A DNA stretch of 64,000 nucleotides, taken from NCBI RefSeq assembly GCF_037176765.1, contig NC_090023.1, positions 170,855,006-170,919,005 on the forward strand, written 5' to 3'. The notes under the pieces are model-generated. The model did not search any database. It saw only the letters and a list, made by a program, of their open reading frames with translations, and had not been told where the DNA came from. This document shows, one piece after another, positions 42,415 to 54,400 of the stretch. Numbering within the stretch: position 1 is the stretch's first letter; each line of letters starts with the position of its first letter. The stretch comes from Anolis sagrei. Its lineage: Eukaryota; Chordata; Lepidosauria; Squamata; Anolidae. Both the position numbers and the translations under genes were made by a program.

Positions 42415-45400
42415 GGTTGTTGTAGGTTTTTTCGGGCTATATGGCCATGGTCAAGAGGCATTCTCTCCTGACGTTTCGCCTGCATCTATGGCAAGCATCC
42501 TCAGAGGTAGTGAGGTCTGTTGGAAGTAGGAAAAAGGGTTTATATATCTGTGGAGCCTTCGACAATAATAATAATAATATTTATTTATACCCCGCCACCA
42601 TCTCCCCAGTGGGGACTCAGAGCGCCTTACATGGGGCCAAGCCCGGATAACATATTACAGCAATAAAATCAAAGTACAAACAACAACAACATCATCAAAA
42701 TTACATTAAAAAAACGCAGTCATAAAACAACATTCTAATAAACACAATCACGATAACGATAACAATGGGCGGGCCGCATATACAGGATAAAACAATTAAA
42801 GACTGTAATGAGATAAAATAGGAGCAGGACAGTTACGGGGAACTTATAAAACACATAGAGTTGTGACGCTAAACTTCTCATTTGGGGGGTGCGAGCTCTA
42901 GTAACAAAAACGTTGAGGGGTGCAAAAGGTCATTGTGTGCACCTACTCACCAAAGATGCAGCGGAAGAGCCAGGTTTTAAGGTTCTTTTTAAACGTTTCT
43001 AGTGAAGGGGCTTTCCTGATCTCTCCAGGTAAAGAGTTCCAAAGTCGGGGAGTCACAGAGGAACATTACATGTACTTTGCTGTGGGAAGAGATTCACAGA
43101 TCTCTGCATATAGGCATGCAAGATTTTAGAAATAAGAGCCCACTGTGAAGACGGAGTCAGCTGTTTTGGTATTGCATCCTTGGATTACTATGTTCCCACA
43201 ACTAATAACGTTTTAACTACTACAACATTTCTTTACTTCATGTCCTGTCAACTTAAAAAAAGCTCTAGGTAGCAGACTACTAACAGGGCATACACAAAAT
43301 TGATTTAAAAGTTAGGTTATCAACTCTGGCGTGTTCCAGGTTTGCCTTGAAAGTATCACTTCTGTCTAATTCCTTTGTATTCTTTTAATGTATTTGCAAA
43401 GCTTGCATGAAGCAAGTTACATAAAAATTAGATATTAAGATATTTCAAATTCTAAATGTTGTCAAATGTCTTAGAAATGAAAAAAAATGTTTCTCCTTAT
43501 TCCTCGCAAGGGATGATTCAGCACTGGTTTGTTTTTTGAGTGTTGGTAGGATTGATTATTGAATTCTGAGAGATGTCTGTGTTTAGGGTTTTTTTTACTA
43601 TAATTTGTGGTTTTTTATTTTCAATTTAAATATTCATAAAACAATGAAACAAATCAATATGCATGTATATATACATAAACCAATACAATGCTATCTAACA
43701 TCTATTAATATTCGTATTGTTATACCCTTGTAAGACTGTAGGATCTATATAGCAATATTAAATAACCACTCACAAGCCGGTTTTGCTTTGATATGGATAT
43801 ATTGCTTGTATCTCTTTAGCAAAGAAAGACACAACTGTCTTTTTCCCACCACCACTTCCTTTTAGACATCTTTCCTGCCCATTTCCCCCTCTTCTCAGTT
43901 TCCTTGTTAGAGCTTGTTGCTTCACAAGTTCCAATACAAGGCTTCCAGCGCCCTCTGCTGGCTTCAAAATGTCATACAGAATTGATTCAGCCAGGATGAT
44001 TCAGTCAGGATGTCACAGAGGGAATTTGTGATGTCCTCATGCTGTCAGAAATTGACTCCTGACAACCCTCCCCTCCTCCTACCCCTCCCATTTTGATGAC
44101 TTCACCTCCCTTGGGTTGGAGACATTAATATATGATTTCTTTCCTCCTTTTGATTACATTGTTTTTCCATTCTTCCTTCTCGCCTGATACTTATCTATAT
44201 ATATATAAATGCTCTGTGCATAATGAGTACCTTAAAAACAAAAGAACCAATGAACGAAATCACACCAAATTTGGCAACAAAATGTCTCACAACACAAAGA
44301 GTGACCATCACTCAAAAAAATATGATTTTGTCATTTGGGAGTTGTAGTTGCTGGGATTTATAGTTCCTTACAATCAAAGAGCATTCTGAATCTACCAATG
44401 ATGGAATTGAACCAAACTTGGCACACGGAACTCCCATGACCAATAGAAAATACTGGAAGGGTTAGGTGGGCATTGACCTTGAGTTCGGGAGCTGTAGTTC
44501 ACCTACATCCAGAGAGCACTGTGGACTCAAACAATGATGGATCTGGACCAAACTTGGCACAAGCACTCAATACGCCCAAATATGAACACAGATGGAGTTT
44601 GGGGGAAATAGACATTGACATTTGGGAGTTGTAGTCACTGGGATTCACAATTCACCTACAATCAAAGAGCATTCTGAACCCCACGAACGACAGAATTGGG
44701 GCAAACTTCCCACACTGAACCCCCATCACCAACAGAAAATACTTAAGGCCATCCAGTCCAACTCCCTTCATCAGGGCAAGAAAACGTAATCAAAGCCCTC
44801 CTGACAGAGAGACATCGAGCCATAGGGATAGATAGATAGATAGATATGATTCACACACACACACAGATATAGTATCATAGATGTGAAAGGGACCCCTAAA
44901 GAAGGACTATGATATGTTGCATGTTCCAGAGTAGGCAAACCAGACACTCTCCACATCAACACTGACAAAGAAACAGCAAGAAATACTGTTTCCCCGTAAG
45001 CATCAAGACATTACATATATTAAAAACCAACACTTTCACATTATTTTATTTCCCAGATCAACAGACTGGGCCACAGCAACGCGTGGCAGGGTACAGCTAG
45101 TTGTTCATAAATCCCTTACACATATTCCAACAGATTAAATTATGAAACCTTCTATAAAAACCTTTCCCTCTTTCTTTTTTTAAACAATGTTTAGAAATGG
45201 CTCCCAGTCCTTGATGAAGATTTTTGTGTTTTTTCTTTGTTCACTATTGCTAATTTGTCCATTTCTGCAATTTGAAAGACTTTAACCATCAATTCTTCTA
45301 TTGTTGGGAGGTACACCCTCTTCCAAAACTGCTTAGTTTTTTATGGTCCCAAAATAGGTTCACATCTAAAATATGTATATCAATCCATTCTCAGAAATGC

Positions 45401-48400
45401 ATCTAGGGACGTGGGTCATTAAACTCTGCATTACAAACAACTCTTACATTTAAAGAAATCAGTATATTGTCAACTGTCATTTAGGGAACCATTTATTTAT
45501 TTATTTATTTATTTAGGTTACTTCTATCCCACCCTTCTCACCCCGGAGGGGACTCAGGGCGGCTTACAAAGGCACAATTTGATGCCAGCATCACATAACA
45601 GTAGTAAAACAATATAACAGCAATTAACAGTTAAACAACAGTTCCTGCATTACAACAGTAAAACTAATAAAACCAATACAAACCCATTACTCCTCATTGG
45701 CTGTGGCTGTATGCATCTACTGCTATTTGAATACATCAAGATTTCCTTTTGCATAACAATGTGATTGCATAACTATGACAATACTGGCATTTACAGATGT
45801 AAACACAATTGTTAGCCAACAGTATAAACAGGAAATGAATTGTTCTAGCTAAGAAGCTGGAAGGCACATAGAAGATTATGCCTCCAGTTTGTGATGGCAG
45901 CTTTGTCTTTCTTTTGAGGGGGACTTGGATGCTTATAAAAGATTTTTAATTTATTTATCGTGTCAGGCAACCGAACAATTGTATTACATTTTTGACAGAA
46001 CAAACAAACAAACAAACATACAAAAGACACAGAGTTTGCAAGCTTGGTAGTTGATTAAATGTCCTTTGACCAGTATCTGGCCACTTGGAGTGTTTCTGGT
46101 GTTGCCGCAAGAAGGTCCTCCATGGTGCATGTAGCAGGGCTCAGGTTGCATTGCAGCAGGTGGTCAGTGGTTTGTTCTTCTCCACACTCGCATGTTGTGG
46201 ATTCCACTTCGTAGCCCCATTTCTTAAGGTTGGCTCTGCATCTTGTGGTGCCAGAGCACAGTCTGTTCAGTGCCTTCCAAGTCACCCAGTTTTCTGTGTG
46301 CCCAGGGGGGAGTCTCTCATTTGGTATCAGCCATTGATTGAGGCTCTGGGTTTGAGCCTGCCACTTTTGGACTCTCGCTTGCTGAGGTGTTACAGCGAGT
46401 GTCTCTGTAGATCTTAGAAAACTATTTCTTGATTTAAGTCGTTGACGTGCTGGCTGATACCCAAACAAGGGATGAGCTGGAAATGTCACTGCCTTGGTCC
46501 TTTCACTATTGGCTGCTACTTCCCGGCAGATGTCAGGTGGTGCAATACCAGCTAAGCAGTGTAATTTCTCCAGTGGTGTAGGGCGCAGACACCCCGAAAT
46601 AATGTGACATGTCTCATTAAGAGCCACATCCACTGTTTTAGTGTGGTGAGATGTGTTCCACACTGGGCATGCGTACTCAGCAGCAGAGTAGTATAGCGCA
46701 AGGACAGATGTCTTCACTGTGTCTGGTTGTGATCCCCAGGTTGTGCCAGTCAGCTTTCGTATGATATTGTTTCTAGCACCCACTTTTCACTTGATATTCA
46801 GGCAGTGCCTCTTGTAGGTCAGGGCATGGTCCAGAGTGACTCCCAGGTATTTGGGTGCGCTGCAATGCTCCAGTGGGATTCCTTCCCAGGTGATCCTCAG
46901 AGCTCGGGATGCTTGTCTGTTCTTGAGATGAAAAGCACATGTCTGTATTTTAGATGGATTAGGGATCAGCTGGTTTTCCCTGTAGTAAGCAGTAAGAGCA
47001 CCTAGACCTTCGGAGAGCTTCTGTTCTACCATCTCAAAGCTCCCTGCTTGAGCGGTGATGGCACGATCATCAGCATAGATGAAGCTCTCTGTCCCTTCTG
47101 GCAGTGGCTGAGATGTAGAACATGGATGGGGCAAGCATGCTTCCCTGAGGCAGGCTGTTCTTCTGTTTCTATAATTACCGTATATACTCGAGTATAAGCT
47201 GACCCGAATATAAGCCAAGGCACCTAATTTTACCACAAAAAAACTGGGAAAATGTATTGACTCGAGTATAAGCCGAGGGTGGGAAATGCAGCAGCTACTG
47301 GTAAATTTCAAAATAAAAATAGATACCAATAAAGTTATATTAATTTAGGCATCAGTAGGTTAAATGTTTTGGAATATTTACATAAAACTGTAATTCAAGG
47401 TAAGACTGTCCAACTCTGATTAAACCATTATTCTAACCTTCTTCAATGTAAATATGCTTACATGTCCTCCAATAATAATAAATATAGTAAAATAATAATA
47501 ATAGAGTAAAATAATAATAATAGAGTAAAATAATAAATGTAATAACAATAATAAATAGAGTAAAATAATAATAACAACAACAATAAAATAATAAATGTAA
47601 TAATAATAACAATAACAACAAAGTAAAATAATAAATAATATTGACTCAAGTATAAGCTGGGGGAGACTTTTTCAGCCTAAACAAAGGACTGAAAAACTAG
47701 GCTTATACTCGAGTATATACAGTATGTCATTTTTAGATTTCCTGTTGTGCAGCGTTATTCATTCATCTTACTTGTCCCTTTACTGGCAACACTTTTGGAT
47801 ATCCAGTTTCAGAACAGTAATGTTCAAGACTCTATAATTAAGTGCAATATGTAGGCTGTTCTGTGCCAAGAAGACATGTCACCCTGTTCTCTCTCCACAG
47901 CAATGTTTCATGGAATCCAGGCATTGTTTAGCTTCTGCCAATGTCATCTTCAGCCAGGCTGGGCAGGTGCCATCTTCGGAGGACAGTAAGTCATCCCATT
48001 ATAATTCATTGGGAAATAGTGGATGCTTTGCTCCCTCTGCATAGTTTTAGTAATGACTTTCCCTCTTCATTCCCTGTATCTGATCGGTCACATTAATTCC
48101 ATTGATGTGGAGGAAAAAAAAATAGATGAGGCCACAATTCAGCAAAGAGCCCTGGTTTTCTACATAAAGTAGAAGGTCCTAAGGATCGAAGGAAGTATTT
48201 AAAATCAGCACTTTGACTTCTCCTGTCATTCACTCTCCTAATGACTCTGGTCTCTTTTGTTGTTGTGAACATCTTATAAGCTGCTTTGAGGGCACCAGTT
48301 AGAATATCTATATAAATAAAAATGTAATGTTCGTTTGTGGGATTAACATAACTCAAAAAACACTGGACGAATTGACACCAAATTCGGACACAAAACACCT

Positions 48401-51400
48401 AACAATACAATTTATGTTCTTCACTCAAAAAATTGATTTTGTCATTTGGGAGTTGTAGTTGCTGGGATTTATAGTTCACCTACAATCAAAGAGCATTCTG
48501 AACCCCAACAACAATGGAATTGAATCAAACTTGGCACACAGTTCTCCCATGACCAACAGAAAATACTGGAAGGGATTGGTGGGCAGTGTCCTTTGGTTTT
48601 GGAGTTGTAGTTCACCTACATCCAGAGATCACTGTGGACACAAACAATGATGGATCTGGACCAAACTCTGCACGAATACTCAATATGTGCAAATGTATTG
48701 TACTGGTGGAGTTTGAGAAAAATAGAATCTTGACATTTGGGAGTTGTAGTTGCTAGGATTTATAGTTCACCTACAATCACAGAGCATTCTGAACCCCACC
48801 AACGATAGAATTGGGCCAAACCACCTACACAGAACCCCCATGTGGGCCACAGCAATGCGTGGCAGGGGATGGCTAGTAGAGTATAAATAGTATAGGTAAA
48901 GATTTTCCCCTGACATGCAGTCCAGTCGTGCCCGACTCTGGGCTGTGGTGCTCATCTCCATTTCTAGGCCGAAGAGCCAGCGCTGTCCATAGACACCTCC
49001 AAGATCATGTGGCCGGCATGACTACAAGGAGCGCCCTTACCTTCCCGCTGGAGTGGTACCTATTGATCTACTTACATTTGCATATTTTCATACTGCTAGG
49101 TTGGCAGAAGCTGGGGCTAACAGCAGAAGCTCACACTGCTCCCCGGAAGAGTATAAGTACTCCCAAGTAAATAAGGCTGCATTGCTCTGCTACTCTTGTG
49201 GTGCAGAATCAGGGTTATTGCTCTGCTTATGCTAAGATAGATAGCTCTGTTTATTGATTACTCCACTGACCATATCAACAATAACAGACAAAAACAAAAA
49301 TACACAGACAAATAGACACTAATCACTATGCTGAAGCTCCAGTAATAGTTAACTAAAATAAATTAAAACACAATAATACTTGATGAAATAATAAATTTGG
49401 TAAAGTGGGATTAAATTACAAGATTAAAGCAGGGAGAGTAGAGTGACGAGCGTAAAAGAGCATATTCTAAGAGGGAATTAACCTTTTTTGGTTTGAATTT
49501 AGAAGAAATATGTACAAAGCTGGTGGGTGTATCTGTGCTCCTGATATAATTTGTATTAGTAATGCATATCAATACCTGTTTATATCTATGTTCAGTACAC
49601 GTAAAGCAAGCAGTGATTTTAATTATTTTATAAAAACAGTTCAAAATATCCATACATCTTGTCTCTGTTCAACATAAAATAAATATCATATCTTCTTAAA
49701 GTTGTTTGGTCCTTTTTACAACTTAAAAGAGCTTTAGAATCATAGCTCTTAAATAAATGGTAATCTTACCTATAGCTATTTTATTATAGCACAGATAGTT
49801 GTTTTTCATTTTGTGCCCTTCTCTAGGAACTTATAGTGGCTTATAGTCCCCTATCCTGGAAAAAGTGTTTTCCAAAATTTTCATGTGGATTACATTTGTG
49901 TTATTTTTAAAACAGATGAGACAGAACAAGATCAACAAGACCTTCGACAGAGAAAAGCTGAAATTGCAAGATGTTGGATCAAATACTGCCTGAATTTGTT
50001 GCAGGGAGCCCGAAAGTTGCTTGAGGTAATAAAGGGATAAGCACAAGTATTCATTTTAATATTTGCAATAGCAGTGAATCTCAGAGATTTGTGTGACTGT
50101 GCTTGCATCTACACTGTAGTCTTAATGCAGTTTGGAACCACTTTATTTGCCGTGACACAATGCTTTTTTTTTTCAGTAGGAAGCAATGCTTTATTTTTTT
50201 TTCAATTCTTAATTTTTAAACATCGTCAAACAAAATGTATAAGCATACATTCTTCCCTCTTTTTAAAATATCTTAGACAAAAGAGTATGTCATATTATAT
50301 ACAATCTAACAGTAAAAGAAAAAATCAAAAACATCTTTAAGCATATTTTATCATTATTTTTAAATTTCCATTACAGCTTATACTACGTATAACTCCATTA
50401 CACACCTTTTATTTGTCTTATTTCTTTATAATTATTATTATACCGTTCACCCCCTTCCCCTTACCTTTAGTTTGCGCCCCCTTCACCAGGAACTCATGTT
50501 GTTTCACAATTCCAAAATGTCATTGTTTCTGTTGCTGGCTTGTATTTCAATTACTTCTACCCCGCCCTTCTCACCCCCGAGGGGGGACTCAGGGCGGCTT
50601 ACAAACGAAGGCACAATTCGATACCTATATCAAATTATACAAAACATACAAAAACAGTTTAAGCAAATTAACAGATTAAAAACATCAATACATAAACAAT
50701 CTCATGCTCAGTGTTCAGAGTTCCGAATATCCATTCCGTTCCATCAATTCCTGCTCATCATTGGGTTTTTCCTTTAGCTGCCAGAATGCCCAAAGGCTTG
50801 GTCCCACATCCAGGTCTTCAGTTTTTTCCTGAATGACAAAAGGGAGGATGCTGATCTAATCTCCCCGGGGAGTGAGTTCCACAGGTGAGGGGCCACCACC
50901 GAGAAGGCCCTGCTCCTCGTCCCCGCCAATCTCACTTGCGATAGAGGCGGGGTCGAGAGCAGGGCCTCCCCAGAAGATCTTAAACTCCGATATGGGACGT
51001 AGAGGGAGCTCCGTTCGGACAGATACACTGGGCTGGAACCGTATAGGGTTTTGTAGGTCAAAACCAGCACTTTGAATTGTGCTCGGAATTGGATCGGCAG
51101 CCAGTGAAGCTGGCACAACAGGGGGGTGGTATGCTCCCTGTATGCTGCTCCAGTGAGCAATCTGGCTGCCTCTCGCTGGACTACTTGAAGTTTCCGAGCA
51201 GTCTTCAAAGGCAACCCCACGTAGAGCGCGTTGCAGTAATCCAATTGGGATGTAACAAGAGCGTGGACCACCGTGGCCAGATCTGACTTCCCAAGGTACG
51301 GGCGCAGCTGGCGCACAAGTTTTAATTGTGCAAAAGCTCTCCCAGCCACCGCTGAGACCTGAGGTTCCAGGCTCAGCGATGAATCCAGGATCACTCCCAA

Positions 51401-54400
51401 GCTGCGAACCTGCGTCTTCAGGGGGAGTGTAACCCCGTCTAACACAGGCTGTAACCCTATGCCCTGTTCGGCCTTGCGACTGACCAGTAGGACCTCTGTC
51501 TTGTCTGGATTCAATTTCAATTTGTTAGCTCTCATCCAGTCCGACACAGCAGCCCTTTCCCCCTCATTAAAAACATGCTCAATAAATTTTCCCCATATTT
51601 TCCAAAAATATGTTTGTTTCCATATTCCCCTTTTAATTTTAGTATTGCAAGTTAGCTTATCATTAATAGCTATATTCCAAATTTCCCTATACCATTCTTC
51701 TAATTGAATTTCTTATTTTTTCTTTCCAGTTTTTTGCTATTAGCAATTTAGCTGCTGTTATCATTATTTATTTATTTAAAACATTTATATTCTGTCCCTT
51801 CTCACCCTGAGGGGACTCAGGGCGGAGCACAGCATATAAACGGCAAACATTCAAATTCACATACAATACATAAACATTAAAAACATTTATCAAAATATTA
51901 AAATACACTATTTAAAACTGTCCTAGTTATCCGCGTCAAATCCAATTGGCCTGGTCATCTTTCCTATTGCTGCTTTATTGTCCTGTCCCGAAAGCTTGGT
52001 CCCACATCCAAGTTTTTACCATCTTTCTACAGGACAGGAGAGAGGGGGCCGACCTGATCTCACCAGGAAGGAAGTTCCATAGCTGGGGAGCAATCACCGA
52101 GAAGGCCCTGTCTCTCGTCCTGTGTCAGTGGGATGGAAAGCAGGGCCTCCCCGGAGGATCTTAATCTCCGCGATGGTTCATAGGGAGAGATGGTTTCGGA
52201 CAGGTAGTTTGGGCCAGGGCCGTTTAGGGCTTTATAGGCCAAAACCAGCACTTTGAATTGTGCCTGGTAGCAAGCAGGCAGCCAGTGGAGCTGGCGTAAC
52301 ATGGGAGTTGTATGCTCCCTGTATGCCGCCCCAGTTATTAACCTGGCTGCCTCTCGTTGGACTATTTGAAGCTTCCAAGCAGTCTTCAAAGGCAACCCCA
52401 CGTAGAGTGCATTGCAGTAGTCTATCCTAGATGTAACAAGAGCATGGACCAAATTAGAAACCAATTCTTTCTCCTCTTTGGAATCCTGGGAAGTGTAATT
52501 TGGGTGAGGCACCATCATTCTTTGACAGAGACGGCTAAAAACCTTGTAAAACTTCAACTCCCAGGATTCCATAGCAATGAGCCACAGCAGTTAAGGTGGG
52601 GTCTAACTTCATTAATTGTATAGTATGGATGCTGTGAACCTTTTGGAGACAATGCTCAGAATCCCCCTATTGTCTGAGGGATTCTGGGACTTGTAGTCAT
52701 AACAAGTAAAATTTTCAAGCTCTCATTTTTCATCCCAATAACTGTTTTCTAATGGCAACTCTTACAAAGCCTGCATACTAGTGATAGCCAAGAATAATCA
52801 GAGTTGGAAAGTCTTAACATGAATTATAGTTTTATGTAAATATTCAAAAACATTTAACCTACTGATGCCTAAATTAATATAATTTTATTGGTATCTATTT
52901 TTATTTTGAATTTGACCCGTAAATGCTGCATTTCCCACCCTCGGCTTATACTCTAGTCCAGGGATCCACAAACTTTTTAAACAGAGGGCCAGGTCACAGT
53001 CCCTCAAACTATTGGAGGGCCGGATTATAATTTGAAAAAAAAATGAATTAATTCCTATCCACACCTCACATATTTTATTGTAGTGCAAAAAACACTTTAA
53101 ATAATACAATAATTAAAATAAAGAACTATTTTAACAAATATAAACTTAGCAGTTTAGAATAAATATAAACCTAGCAGTTTGAAAACATGCAAATGTGAGT
53201 AGATCAATAGATACCGCTCCGGCAGGAAGGTAAGGGCGCTCCATGCAGTCATGCCGGTCACATGACCTTGGAGGTGTCTATGGACAACACTGGCTCTTCG
53301 GCTTAGAAATGGAGATGAGCAGCAGAGTCCCAGGGTCGGACATGACCGGATTTAAGGCCTCCCCCCCCCCCCCTTCTCCTGCCTCCGGGATGCGGCGAGG
53401 CCGCATCCCGAAGGCAGGAGAGCCTGGGCCCATGGAGGCGGAGGGCAAAGCGGGCCCAAGCCGCTTTGCCCGCCGTCTCCCCTTCTTCACCCGCCGCCTC
53501 CCTCCCCCTTCGCCCGCCTCTCACCCTTCTCCACAGCCCGCGGGCCGGATAGATGCCCTCAGGGGGCCGGATCCGGACTACGGGCCGTAGTTTGGGGACC
53601 CCTGCACTAGTCAATACATTTTCCCAGTTTTTGTGGTAAAATTAGGTGCCTCGGCTTATATTCGGGTCGGCTTATACTCGAGTATATATGGTATATTGGT
53701 TTTCTATTTTATATATTTTATTTTCTGGTTTTGCTATGCTTTTGTATTATGTTGTGTGTATTGTACTGATGGGTGTGGCCTCATGTAAGCCGCACCGAGT
53801 CCCCCTGGGGGAGATGGAGCGCGGTATAAATAAAGTTTTATTATTATTTATTATTGTTTTAGGACAACATTGGTGAACTGGATCCAGACAGGCAGTCGGA
53901 GCTGAGAGCCCAGCAGAAAAAAGAGGAGGACGAGAAGGAGAAGGGCAGGAAGAAGGCTGTTCTCTTTGGAACCAGCGATTTGTGTGACTCTATTTTGGCC
54001 ATGGAAGAGAAAGTGAGCTGTGTGTTCCCATTAGACTTCAAAGAAGCCAGGGAGGTCTTCTTAGTGGGCCAAAATTATGTCAATGATGCAAAAGAGTTCT
54101 TTCAGGTAGATGGGTATGTCACTGACCACATTGAGATTGTTCAGGACCACAGTGCCTTGTTCAAGGTCCTGGCTTTCTTTGAAGAAGATTATGAGAGGCG
54201 TTGCAAGATGCACAAGCGTAGGATTGATATGCTGGAGCCCCTGTATACGGGCTTAAACCCTCAGTATTACCTTCTGCTCAGGAGGCAGCTTCTGTTTGAA
54301 CTCGCAGATACTTACTATGAAATGATGGATCTGAAAGTGGCCATTGGCAATAGGCTAGAGGAGCTTGACTCCCATACCATAAAGAAAATAAATTCTCTTG

